From the NCBI RefSeq assembly GCF_024385525.1, contig NZ_JANFLU010000007.1:1-64000 (forward strand): DNA of 64,000 nt, in the 5' to 3' direction. A program made the position numbers and the translations under genes. Source of the DNA: Arthrobacter sp. zg-Y238 (GTDB taxonomy: Bacteria; Actinomycetota; Actinomycetes; Actinomycetales; Micrococcaceae). This document shows positions 35,304 through 45,378 of this stretch, one piece after another (positions within the stretch are counted from its first letter, which is position 1; the number at the start of each line of letters is the position of its first letter). Below the pieces are notes generated by a model. It was given only the letters and a program-made list of their open reading frames with translations. It searched no databases and was not told the DNA's origin.

Positions 35304-36322
35304 GCAATCTCCATCATGGTCGTGTTCAGCCCGGAGCCCACGCCCATGCACAGCACGCGGTCGCCGGGGTTCAGCGAACGGGATTCCTGGGCCAGGGTCA
35401 TCGGCAGGGACGCAGGCCCCACGTTGCCCCAGTTCGGGAACGTGATCGGCACCTTTTTACGGTCCAGGTCCACGGCCTTGATGATGGCGTTGGTGTAGGA
35501 GTTGGACACCTGGTGGGTGACGTAGCGGTCCATGCCGGACCAGTCCCAGCCGTTGCCGTGGGCTTCATGCCAGGCGTCCACCACGAGTTCCAGGCCGCCG
35601 TCCAGCAGGCCCTTGGTGTCGGTGTACATGCCGTCGATGCCGCCCACGCACAGCTCGTGGTGCTGGGTGCCGGCACGCGAAACGCCGCCGAGGATGCGGT
35701 GCGAGCCGGGGTGCCGGTCCGCCCGGCCGATAACAGCGGCAGCGGCACCGGAGCCGAGCGTGAGGGTCGCGAATTCCCGCAGGTAGTCGTCACGGGTGGA
35801 ATCCGGGGCGTTCAGCCGCTCGAAGGTGGCTTCCTGCACGCCCTGGGAGTCCTCGCCGGCCACAATCAGGGCATAGTTGATCTGCCCGGAGTCGATCATG
35901 TTGGACGCCAAAGTGATGCCGTTGACGAAGCCCAGGCAGGCGTTGGCAAGGTCGAAGTTCATCGCGGAGGAAGGCAGCCCCAGGCCGTTATGGATCTTCA
36001 CGGCCACGGACGGCTCCAGGTTCCGTCGGGTGACCGAGGTGTTGATGAGCAGCCCGATTTCGGATGCCTCGACGCCGGCTTCGGCCAGGGCCTTGGCACC
36101 TGCCTCGGTGGCGCCGTCGTCGAACGCGGTGCCGGGAGCCCACCAGCGCCGTTCACTCACGCCTGCCACCCGCTCGAGCAGGCGCTTGGAAAGCCGCAGC
36201 CGTTTGAGCGACGGCTCGAGGCGCCCGTCGAATTCACTGGAACTCATAACCACCGGAGCTTCAACGCTGTTCACGCTGAGGATGGCCGAGTTGGAGTGCT
36301 GGAAGTTGAAGTTCCCGGTCAA
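35297..36322 (-). CDS. oleA: OleA acyl-CoA condensing enzyme (thiolase fold)
   Basis: This 341-residue protein is related to 3-oxoacyl-ACP synthase III. OleA joins two fatty acyl-CoAs head to head into a 2-alkyl-3-ketoacid. The catalytic Cys129 lies in NFDLANACLGFVNG. The His is in MDRYVTHQVSNSY and the Asn in FPNWGNVGPASLP. The start is taken as TTG 36322, giving MTGNFNFQHSNSAILSV, which matches the usual OleA N-terminus. ATG 36385 would add about 21 residues without homology. It is the first gene of the ole operon, divergent from smc. Confidence 0.92.
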   Translation of the reverse strand: MTGNFNFQHSNSAILSVNSVEAPVVMSSSEFDGRLEPSLKRLRLSKRLLERVAGVSERRWWAPGTAFDDGATEAGAKALAEAGVEASEIGLLINTSVTRRNLEPSVAVKIHNGLGLPSSAMNFDLANACLGFVNGITLASNMIDSGQINYALIVAGEDSQGVQEATFERLNAPDSTRDDYLREFATLTLGSGAAAAVIGRADRHPGSHRILGGVSRAGTQHHELCVGGIDGMYTDTKGLLDGGLELVVDAWHEAHGNGWDWSGMDRYVTHQVSNSYTNAIIKAVDLDRKKVPITFPNWGNVGPASLPMTLAQESRSLNPGDRVLCMGVGSGLNTTMMEIAW

Positions 36323-36536
36323 AATGCCTGCCTTGTCTGCTGCTGAACCTATCGCGCTGGCGGCCGCCGTGAAGCCTGCATCCACGCCCTAAAATCATAT
36401 GACTCTTGTAGAAGCCTACTTACCGGCCCCGCGATTCCGCAGGCAAAAGCCCGATTACGCTCTCCGAGTAGAGCGGAATTTTGACGCTAACCGCGTAGAT
36501 TTAAGGAATCAACCCCGGCAGGAGAGATTAACCCCC

Positions 36537-39500
36537 GTGCATCTGAAGACCCTGACCATGCGAGGATTCAAGTCCTTTGCATCGGCCACCACCTTTGAGT
36601 TCGAACCCGGTGTCACGGCGGTGGTCGGTCCCAACGGTTCCGGGAAGTCCAACGTGGTGGATGCCCTGGCCTGGGTGATGGGCGAACAGGGCGCCAAGAC
36701 GCTGCGCGGCGGAAAGATGGAAGACGTGATCTTCGCGGGCACGTCAGGTGCCTCCGGCCGTGCACCGCTGGGGCGGGCCCAGGTGTCACTGACCATCGAC
36801 AACGCCGACGGCGCCCTGCCGATCGAATACTCCGAGGTCACCATTTCGCGTACCCTCTTCCGCACCGGCGGATCCGAGTACGCCATCAACGGCAGTCCCT
36901 GCCGCCTCCTCGATATCCAGGAACTGCTCTCGGACTCCGGTCTGGGCCGTGAGATGCATGTCATAGTCGGGCAGGGCCAGCTGGACAAGGTGCTGCACGC
37001 TTCAGCGGAGGAGCGACGGGGCTTTATCGAGGAAGCCGCCGGGATCCTCAAGCACCGGCGGCGCAAGGAAAAAACCCTGCGCAAGCTGGACGCCATGGCC
37101 GCGAACCTCGCCCGCGTCACCGACCTCACTGCCGAACTGCGGCGCCAGCTCGGACCGCTGGGCAAGCAGGCGGCCGTCGCCCGCCGGGCCAAGACGGTGC
37201 AGCAGGATGTCCGGGACGCCCGGTCACGGCTCCTGGCCGATGACCTCGCTACCCTTAAAGCTGCCTACGACAAGGAAGCAGCGGACGAAAGCGCCCTGAA
37301 GGCACGCCGCACGGTGGTGGAGGCTGCAGTGGAAGAGGGCCGGGAGCGCCAGGCCGCCCTGGAAGCCATGGCAGCCGAAGCGGCACCGCAGCTGAACGCC
37401 GCACGGGACACCTGGTACGAACTGTCCTCTCTGCAGGAGCGGTTCCGTTCCCTCGCCGCGCTTGCGGCCGAGCGTGCCCGGCTGCTGGGGGCAGCGGAAC
37501 CTGCGGCCGGCAGCGGCCGGGACCCGGAACAGCTGCAGGCCTCCGCGGACCGGGTACGCGCTGAAGCCGCAGCCCTGGAGGAGGAAATCGAAGACCGGCG
37601 GGCACGGCTGGAGGACGCCGTCGAGATCCGCGAGGCAGCCGAAGAGGACGCAGCTGCGGAGGAGAAGCGGTACGCCGGGCTGCTCCGGGCCGCCGCGGAC
37701 CGGCGGGAAGGCCTGGCCCGGCTGACCGGCTCGGTGGAAGCCGCCCGCTCAAGGGTGGCCTCGGCACAGTCCGAAGCGGGCCGGCTGCGGGACTCGATCA
37801 CCGCCGCCGAGGAACGCCGTACCCGCGCCCGGGAAGAGTTCGAGCAGCTGGAAGGCTCAGCTGCGGGAGCTGAGGCCGGCGAAGCGGACCTGGATGCCGA
37901 GTATGAAGACGCGCAGGCAGCTCTCGAAGCAGCCGAGCAGGAGCTCCGGCAGCTGCAGCAGGCCGAGCGGGAAGCGGTCCGTGAAACCGAGAACCTCGCC
38001 GCCCGCCGCGAGGCCCTCGCCGTCGGCCTGGACCGCCGCGACGGCAGCGCCTCCCTGCGCAAGGCCGGGCTGGACGGCGTGCTGGAGCCGCTGGCGGAAC
38101 TGGTCAGCGTCAAGCCGGGCTCCGAACGGACAGTGGCGGCAGCGCTGGGAACCGCAGCCGATTCCCTGGCCGCCGCGGATCTCGACGCCGCCGCCCGGGC
38201 CCTGCAGCACCTGAAGGAGACAGGGGAGGGCCAGGTGGAACTGCTGCTGGGCGGGGTGCCCGCTCCGGCAGCGGAACTGCCCGCGGACCTCCCGGCCGGC
38301 GCGGTGCCGGTGCTGTCCCTGATCAGCGCCGATGCCAAGGTGCAGGAAGCGTTGAACGCGCTGCTGGGCAATGCCGTGGCAGTCCCGGACCTGGCCGCGG
38401 CCGTGAGCCTGGTGACCTCCTCGCCCGGCGCCGTCGCGGTGACCCCCGACGGGGATGTGCTGAGCGCCTTCAGTGCTCGGGGCGGGTCCGTCTCTGCGCC
38501 GGGGCTGCTGGAAATCTCCGCCGCGGTGGATGAAACGGATGCCCGCCTGGCAGCGGCACGCGCCCGGGCGGAGGAAGCCGGCGCCGGCATCGGGGCTGCG
38601 GCCGCCCGGGTCGGGGCCTGCCGGCAGCGGGCGGACGCCGCCCTCGCGGCGCTGCATGAGTCCGATGCACGGCTGGCCGCGGTGGCGGAACGGCTCGGCA
38701 CTCTGGGTTCCGCGTTGCGCGCCGCCTCGGGCGAGGCCGAGCGGCTCTCGTCCCTGGTGGCTGCCGCGGAAGCCAACGTCGTGGCAGAAGAAGCGAAACT
38801 GGCGGCCGTCTCCGAACGACTCGCCGCGGCAGGGGAGGAACACCGCCCCGAAGAGGAACCGTCTGCGGACCGGCGGAATGCATTGGCGCTCGCCGCCGCC
38901 TCCGCACGGCAGGCGGAAATGGATGCCCGGCTGGGCCTGCGCTCGGCCGAAGAACAGCTCAAGGCCGTTGCCGGCCGTGCGGAGGCCCTGGAACGCGCTG
39001 CCCTGGCCGAACGCCGGGCCCGGGCAGCCGCGGCGGAACGGGCACGCCGCCGTGCCGTACAGCATGCCCGGGCGGTTGCCGTCGGGGCGGCGGCAGAGGC
39101 AGTGCTGGCACATCTGCAGGTTTCCCTGGCGCTGGCCGCCGAGGAACGCAACCGTGCGGAGGAAACCCGGACCGCACGGGAAGCCGAACTGTCCGCCGTC
39201 CGCAGCGCCAACAACGACGCCGCCGCGGAACTGGCACGGCTCACGGACTCCGTCCACCGCGACGAGCTGGCCCGTGCACAGCAGCGGCTGCGCATTGAGG
39301 CCCTCGAAGCCCGCGCCCTCGAGGAGCTGGGCATGACCGCGGAGCACCTGGTGGCGAACTTCGGTCCGGACCAGCCGGTGCCGGTGCCCGCCGAACCGGT
39401 CAGCGGCGACAAGTGGGCGGCCCTGCGCACGCCGGTGGACGAGGACGGCCATCCGCTCCTGGACGGCATCCCGTATGTCCGGGCGGAGCAGGAGAAACGG

Positions 39501-40154
39501 CTCAAGCGAGCCGAGCGGGACCTGGCGGCGCTCGGAAAGGTCAACCCCCTGGCGCTGGAGGAATTTGCCGCCCTGGAGGAACGCCACCAGTTCCTGTCCA
39601 CTCAGCTGGAAGACCTCAAAGCCACCCGCAAGGACCTGCTGGACATCATTGCCGACGTCGACCGCCGCGTCGAAGAGGTTTTCACCGCCGCGTACCGGGA
39701 CACTGCCGAGCAGTTCAAGCACGTGTTCGGCACACTGTTCCCGGGCGGGGAGGGACGGCTGGTGCTGACCGATCCGGACAACATGCTGACCACCGGCATC
39801 GAGGTCCATGCCCGGCCGGCCGGCAAGAAAATCAAGCGGCTTTCCCTGCTCTCCGGCGGGGAACGCTCACTGACGGCGGTGGCACTGCTGGTGGCCATCT
39901 TCAAGGCCCGGCCCTCGCCGTTCTACGTGATGGACGAGGTGGAGGCAGCGCTGGATGACACGAACCTCGGCCGGCTGCTCACCATCTTCGAAGAACTGCG
40001 GGAGTCCAGCCAGCTGATTGTCATCACCCACCAGAAGCGAACGATGGAAGTGGCGGACGCGCTCTACGGCGTGACCATGCGCGGCGACGGGGTGTCCACC
40101 GTGATCAGCCAGCGGATCGAGCGCGGGACGGAGCCCGAAGCCGTCCGGAGCTAG
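36537..40154 (+). CDS. smc: Chromosome segregation protein SMC
   Basis: This 1205-residue SMC ATPase compacts and segregates the chromosome with ScpAB. Walker A is GPNGSGKSNVVDALAWVMGEQ (about residues 32-52). Long Ala/Glu/Arg coiled-coil arms (about 165-500 and 675-1010) flank the hinge (about 510-640). The C-terminal head has LSLLSGGERSLTAVALLVAIF and the Walker B FYVMDEVEAALDD. GTG 36537 gives MHLKTLTMRGFKSFA, the standard N-terminus. A longer upstream frame lacks homology. It is convergent with the GATase gene, overlapping by 4 bp. Confidence 0.97.
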   Translation: MHLKTLTMRGFKSFASATTFEFEPGVTAVVGPNGSGKSNVVDALAWVMGEQGAKTLRGGKMEDVIFAGTSGASGRAPLGRAQVSLTIDNADGALPIEYSEVTISRTLFRTGGSEYAINGSPCRLLDIQELLSDSGLGREMHVIVGQGQLDKVLHASAEERRGFIEEAAGILKHRRRKEKTLRKLDAMAANLARVTDLTAELRRQLGPLGKQAAVARRAKTVQQDVRDARSRLLADDLATLKAAYDKEAADESALKARRTVVEAAVEEGRERQAALEAMAAEAAPQLNAARDTWYELSSLQERFRSLAALAAERARLLGAAEPAAGSGRDPEQLQASADRVRAEAAALEEEIEDRRARLEDAVEIREAAEEDAAAEEKRYAGLLRAAADRREGLARLTGSVEAARSRVASAQSEAGRLRDSITAAEERRTRAREEFEQLEGSAAGAEAGEADLDAEYEDAQAALEAAEQELRQLQQAEREAVRETENLAARREALAVGLDRRDGSASLRKAGLDGVLEPLAELVSVKPGSERTVAAALGTAADSLAAADLDAAARALQHLKETGEGQVELLLGGVPAPAAELPADLPAGAVPVLSLISADAKVQEALNALLGNAVAVPDLAAAVSLVTSSPGAVAVTPDGDVLSAFSARGGSVSAPGLLEISAAVDETDARLAAARARAEEAGAGIGAAAARVGACRQRADAALAALHESDARLAAVAERLGTLGSALRAASGEAERLSSLVAAAEANVVAEEAKLAAVSERLAAAGEEHRPEEEPSADRRNALALAAASARQAEMDARLGLRSAEEQLKAVAGRAEALERAALAERRARAAAAERARRRAVQHARAVAVGAAAEAVLAHLQVSLALAAEERNRAEETRTAREAELSAVRSANNDAAAELARLTDSVHRDELARAQQRLRIEALEARALEELGMTAEHLVANFGPDQPVPVPAEPVSGDKWAALRTPVDEDGHPLLDGIPYVRAEQEKRLKRAERDLAALGKVNPLALEEFAALEERHQFLSTQLEDLKATRKDLLDIIADVDRRVEEVFTAAYRDTAEQFKHVFGTLFPGGEGRLVLTDPDNMLTTGIEVHARPAGKKIKRLSLLSGGERSLTAVALLVAIFKARPSPFYVMDEVEAALDDTNLGRLLTIFEELRESSQLIVITHQKRTMEVADALYGVTMRGDGVSTVISQRIERGTEPEAVRS

Positions 40155-40882
40155 GACGCGTAACGGCTTACGAAGTTGCGCAGCACCCGCGGCGGCACGT
40201 GTACGGCCGATCCGCGGGCAGCTTCCATCACGGTCTCCGCCTCGTCCGGCTCAAAGTAGCCGGCGTGCCGGTACACGGAGATCCGCGTCAGCAGCCCGGC
40301 CACGTCCAGTTCCGGATGGAACTGGGTGGCGTAAAGGTTGGACTTCACCCGGAACATCTGCACCGGGCAGGTCGCCGAGCCGGCAAGGTTCACCGCATGC
40401 GGCGGCAGCTCGGCCACGGCTTCCTTGTGTCCCACATAGGCGGCGAAGGTGTCCGGTACGCCTTCCAGGAGCGGGTCGCGGCGGCCTTCGGGCGTCAGTC
40501 GGACCTCGACCGGGCCCACGGGCTCGCCGTACCGGCGGTCCACTGTCGCCCCCTGGTGCCGTCCCAGCGTGCCCACTCCGTAGCAGGCGCCGAAGAACGG
40601 AAAGTCGCGGGCCACGACGTCGTCCAGCAGATTGGCCATTTCCGACTCCACCCGTACCTGGACCGGGGACTTGGACTCCTCGGGATCGCTCGAGTTGAAC
40701 GGGCCGCCGCCCACAATCACGCCGCTGTAGGAATCCAGGTCCACCGGCGGCAGCGGGCCGGCTTCGAGGCGGACCCGGTGCAGCTGCTCCTCGGCGAGCC
40801 CGCCGAAGCGCAGGAAAGAGGCGTACTCCTCCTCGGCGGCGTCATCTTCGGCGCGGGTGGCCAGGAGCAGGAAAGGCTTCAT
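40151..40882 (-). CDS. Class I glutamine amidotransferase domain protein
   Basis: This 243-residue GATase1 (GMP-synthase-like) protein has the nucleophile Cys in PFFGACYGVGTLGRH, an oxyanion region GVIVGGGPFN and the catalytic His/Glu in TQFHPELD. Stand-alone members hydrolyse glutamine or gamma-glutamyl compounds, but the acceptor partner is unknown. Its ATG overlaps the stop of the upstream MFS gene by 4 bp, so they are co-expressed. Confidence 0.9.
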   Translation of the reverse strand: MKPFLLLATRAEDDAAEEEYASFLRFGGLAEEQLHRVRLEAGPLPPVDLDSYSGVIVGGGPFNSSDPEESKSPVQVRVESEMANLLDDVVARDFPFFGACYGVGTLGRHQGATVDRRYGEPVGPVEVRLTPEGRRDPLLEGVPDTFAAYVGHKEAVAELPPHAVNLAGSATCPVQMFRVKSNLYATQFHPELDVAGLLTRISVYRHAGYFEPDEAETVMEAARGSAVHVPPRVLRNFVSRYAS

Positions 40883-42108
40883 TCCTCGATGGTAGTGGGG
40901 GCCGGGGCCGCTTTCCGGGCAGGAAGGGTTTCCCGTGCCGTCAGCCAGGCGATGAAGCCCATGGCGGCAATGGCACCGGTGACGCCGAACGCCCAGGAGT
41001 AGCCCAGTGAATCGGCGAGCATACCGGCCAGGATGGGGCCGGCAATGGCACCGGTATCGCTGGCCATCTGGAAGGTGGCCAGGACCTTGCCGCCGCTGCG
41101 CCCGCTGCCGATGATGTCACCCACCGCGGCCTGCTGGGCGGGATTGAGCAGGCCGGTGCCCATGCCTGCGATGACGGAGATGATCAGGAACTCGGGCACG
41201 CTGGAGCTGAACCCCATCAACGCGGTGGCCACGGCGTTGACGCCCAGTCCAATGAGGGCCAGGGGCTTGCGGCCCCAGCTGTCGGCCAGCCGGCCGGAGA
41301 AGGTCAGGACGACGGCGGTGCCCACCGCGAAGGCGGTCAGGGAAATGCCCGCAACCTCCGGTCCGGCGGACAGCGCTGCGGCAGCGAACAGCGGCACCAG
41401 GGCGTTGCGCACGCCGAACGAGGACCAGCCGTTGGCGAAGGAGGACACCAGCGCCGCCCGGTAGGTCGGATCGCGCAGGGCGGCGGTGACGGTGAGCACC
41501 GGCAGTGCGGCGGGCTTGGTGTCATCGGGCCCGGCCGCCGGCCGGGCGTCCTTCAGCCGGAGGAAGACGACGCCGGCGGCCAGCACCAGCGCGGCTGCGT
41601 AGACGAGGAACGGAACACGCAGTCCGAACCCGGCCAGCAGGCCGCCGAGCAGCGGGCCGCCGATATTGCCGAGCAGGAAGGAGGAGGCATAGGCGCTGGA
41701 AACCCTGCCGCGGATCTCCGCAGGTGCGAGCCGGATGATGAGCGCCATGGCGGAGATGGTGAACATGGTCGACCCGATGCCGCCCAGGCCGCGGAAGACC
41801 AGGAGCTGCCAGTAGCTCTGCGCAAAGGCGCATGCGGCAGTGGAGACGGCCACGATCAGCAGGCCGGCAATGTACACCGGGCGCTCGCCGAGCTTTTCCA
41901 GCAGCATGCCGCCCGCCGGTGCGAACACCAGCCGGGTGAACGCAAACGCGCTGACGATGACGGCGGAAGCCGTGACGCCGACGTCGAAACTCTGCGCGAA
42001 CTGCGGCAGCACCGGCGCCACCAGGCCAAAGCCCAGGGCTATGACGAAGGCGGCCGCGATGAGGACCTGGATTTCCTGCGGGATTCGGATTCTGGAAGAG
42101 CGCACCAT
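40879..42108 (-). CDS. MFS transporter
   Basis: This 409-residue protein has twelve predicted membrane helices in two halves. The N-terminal IQVLIAAAFVIALGFGLVAPVLPQFAQ is typical of drug-proton antiporters and sugar efflux carriers (DHA1 type). Between helices 2 and 3 lies GGMLLEKLGERPVY, and GRLADSWGRKPLALIG is the second-half repeat. The substrate is unknown. It is the first gene of a two-gene minus-strand unit and is divergent from ftsY across 62 nt. Confidence 0.92.
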   Translation of the reverse strand: MVRSSRIRIPQEIQVLIAAAFVIALGFGLVAPVLPQFAQSFDVGVTASAVIVSAFAFTRLVFAPAGGMLLEKLGERPVYIAGLLIVAVSTAACAFAQSYWQLLVFRGLGGIGSTMFTISAMALIIRLAPAEIRGRVSSAYASSFLLGNIGGPLLGGLLAGFGLRVPFLVYAAALVLAAGVVFLRLKDARPAAGPDDTKPAALPVLTVTAALRDPTYRAALVSSFANGWSSFGVRNALVPLFAAAALSAGPEVAGISLTAFAVGTAVVLTFSGRLADSWGRKPLALIGLGVNAVATALMGFSSSVPEFLIISVIAGMGTGLLNPAQQAAVGDIIGSGRSGGKVLATFQMASDTGAIAGPILAGMLADSLGYSWAFGVTGAIAAMGFIAWLTARETLPARKAAPAPTTIEE

Positions 42109-42170
42109 GATAAGGCGATTCTCTCAGATCCCAGGGGATCGGATGAGCGGCATGTGAGAAGCTTGGGAGC

Positions 42171-43358
42171 GTGAATGAGACCCTTTCGATAGTGATCTAT
42201 GTCCTTGTTGCGATCGCCGTTGTCGGCTTCTCCGCGACACTGCTGGTACGGACCCGGCGTACACCCAAGAGCATGTACCCCACCCGCCGGGATGCCAACG
42301 ATCCGGTCACCGGAACCGGCGGCGGCACCGACACCCTGGAGGCACCGCCGGGGGAGACCGACGTCGTCGTCCCGGATGACCTGCGTGACCTCGAGGAAGC
42401 CCCTGCCCCGCAGGCGCCAGCCATCGAGACGCCCGAACCGGTGCAGGGCCGCCTGGCCCGGCTGCGGGCACGGCTGGCGAAATCCAACAACGCGCTGGGC
42501 AAGGCGCTGCTGGCGCTGCTCTCCCGCGACACGATCGACGAAGACGTCTGGGATGAGATCGAGGAAACCCTCCTCCTCGCAGACCTGGGCACCGAACCCA
42601 CCATGGAACTCGTGGACGCGCTGCGTCAGCGGGTCAAGGTCTCCGGCAGCCAGGACCCGCAGGAAGTCCACGCGATGCTGCGCGAGGAACTGATCAAGCT
42701 GGTGGATCCGACCATGGACCGCTCGCTGGCAGTGACCCGCCACGCCGAGACCCCCGCCATCGTTATGGTGGTGGGCGTCAACGGCGTCGGCAAGACCACC
42801 ACCGTGGGCAAGCTGGCCCGCGTCCTCGTGGCCGAAGACAAGGACGTGCTGCTGGGTGCTGCCGACACGTTCCGTGCCGCCGCCGCCGAACAGCTGGCTA
42901 CCTGGGGGCAGCGCGTAGGCGTTCCCACAGTACGCTCCGAGATCGACGGCGCTGACCCCGCCTCCGTAGCTTTTGAAGCGGTCAAGGCCGGCATCGAAGG
43001 CGAAGTGGACGTGGTCCTGATCGACACCGCCGGGCGGCTGCAGAACAAGGTCGGCCTGATGGACGAGCTCGGCAAGGTCAAGCGCGTCATTGAAAAGCAG
43101 GCCGCGGTGGACGAGGTCCTGCTGGTCCTGGATGCCACCACCGGCCAGAACGGGCTGACCCAGGCGAAGGTCTTCGCCGAGGTAGTCAACATCTCCGGCA
43201 TTGTCCTGACGAAGCTGGACGGCACCGCCAAGGGCGGCATCGTCGTCGCCATCCAGCGGACCCTGGGCGTACCGGTGAAGCTCGTGGGACTGGGCGAAGG
43301 CGCAGACGACCTGGCGCCGTTCGAGGCAGAAAGCTTCGTGGACGCACTGCTGAGCTAG
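42171..43358 (+). CDS. ftsY: Signal recognition particle receptor FtsY
   Basis: This 395-residue SRP receptor GTPase docks ribosome-SRP complexes at the membrane. It has an N-terminal hydrophobic segment (about residues 5-24), an acidic A-region (about 45-85) and the NG domain. Motifs are GVNGVGKTTTVGKLA (P-loop), DTFRAAAAEQL, LIDTAGRLQNK, LTKLDGTAKGG and the closing GLGEGADDLAPF. The start is GTG. The N-terminal helix places it among membrane-anchored actinobacterial FtsY proteins. A hairpin terminator follows. Confidence 0.97.
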   Translation: MNETLSIVIYVLVAIAVVGFSATLLVRTRRTPKSMYPTRRDANDPVTGTGGGTDTLEAPPGETDVVVPDDLRDLEEAPAPQAPAIETPEPVQGRLARLRARLAKSNNALGKALLALLSRDTIDEDVWDEIEETLLLADLGTEPTMELVDALRQRVKVSGSQDPQEVHAMLREELIKLVDPTMDRSLAVTRHAETPAIVMVVGVNGVGKTTTVGKLARVLVAEDKDVLLGAADTFRAAAAEQLATWGQRVGVPTVRSEIDGADPASVAFEAVKAGIEGEVDVVLIDTAGRLQNKVGLMDELGKVKRVIEKQAAVDEVLLVLDATTGQNGLTQAKVFAEVVNISGIVLTKLDGTAKGGIVVAIQRTLGVPVKLVGLGEGADDLAPFEAESFVDALLS

Positions 43359-43376
43359 GCAGGCACCCGAACGCAC

Positions 43377-43409
43377 AGCCCCGTTTCCCGCAAGGGAAGC
43401 GGGGCTTTT
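43377..43409 (+). terminator. Intrinsic terminator after ftsY
   Basis: A 13-bp stem AGCCCCGTTTCCC (43377-43389) / GGGAAGCGGGGCT (43394-43406) with one T-G wobble and a GCAA loop is followed by TTTT. It separates ftsY from the amt regulatory region. Confidence 0.87.
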
Positions 43410-43418
43410 GCGTGCCCG

Positions 43419-43487
43419 GAAACGTTCCGGAAACGTCACCGTCACGATCCTTTTACCTCGGCGCCCGGTTTGTAACTTCCCGGCAAC
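43419..43487 (+). promoter_or_regulatory. GlnR-like boxes upstream of amt-glnK
   Basis: Pentamers recur with an 11-bp period: GAAAC (43419), GAAAC (43430), GTCAC (43441) and TTTAC (43452), each separated by 6 nt. A second pair GTAAC (43472)-N6-GCAAC (43483) follows. This is the layout of actinobacterial GlnR sites (GTNAC-N6-GNAAC). It lies 80-150 nt before an ammonium transporter gene, the classical GlnR target. Binding is inferred. Confidence 0.65.
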
Positions 43488-43568
43488 ACCGCCGGGCCCG
43501 GCCGGAAATCTGGCCCCGGCAGAGTTCGTTGTGCGGGAGATGCCCGCCATATGTGAAGGGACGTGAAG

Positions 43569-45202
<1,634 letters not shown>

Positions 45203-45227
45203 CTCTCCCTCGAGAGGAAAGGAACCT

Positions 45228-45257
45228 ACCGCCCGGCTGGTGCTCCAGCCGGGCGGT
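45228..45257 (+). terminator. Terminator after amt-glnK
   Basis: A perfect 13-bp stem ACCGCCCGGCTGG (45228-45240) / CCAGCCGGGCGGT (45245-45257) has a 4-nt loop. No T-run follows. The rest of the gap to ffh holds only a GATCCGGC direct repeat near 45262-45284. Confidence 0.82.
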
Positions 45258-45378
45258 CCTGCGATCCGGCGAAGCGATCCGGCAGGGCAGGAGGGGCGAA
45301 TAGCGGGACCGGCTTGGTACCCTTAACAGCTGGGCCTGCCAAACATGGCGAAGAACTGACGAAAGAAGTGCGCGGCAC

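Noticed and set aside
25396-36400. Integrated mobile element or prophage between mutM and smc
   Set aside because: No integrase, transposase, attachment repeats or phage genes are visible; the block is better described as an accessory gene cluster.
37265-39601. 778-codon minus-strand open frame inside smc
   Set aside because: It is Ser/Arg/Ala low-complexity read from the complement of the coiled-coil arms; smc is intact in the other strand.
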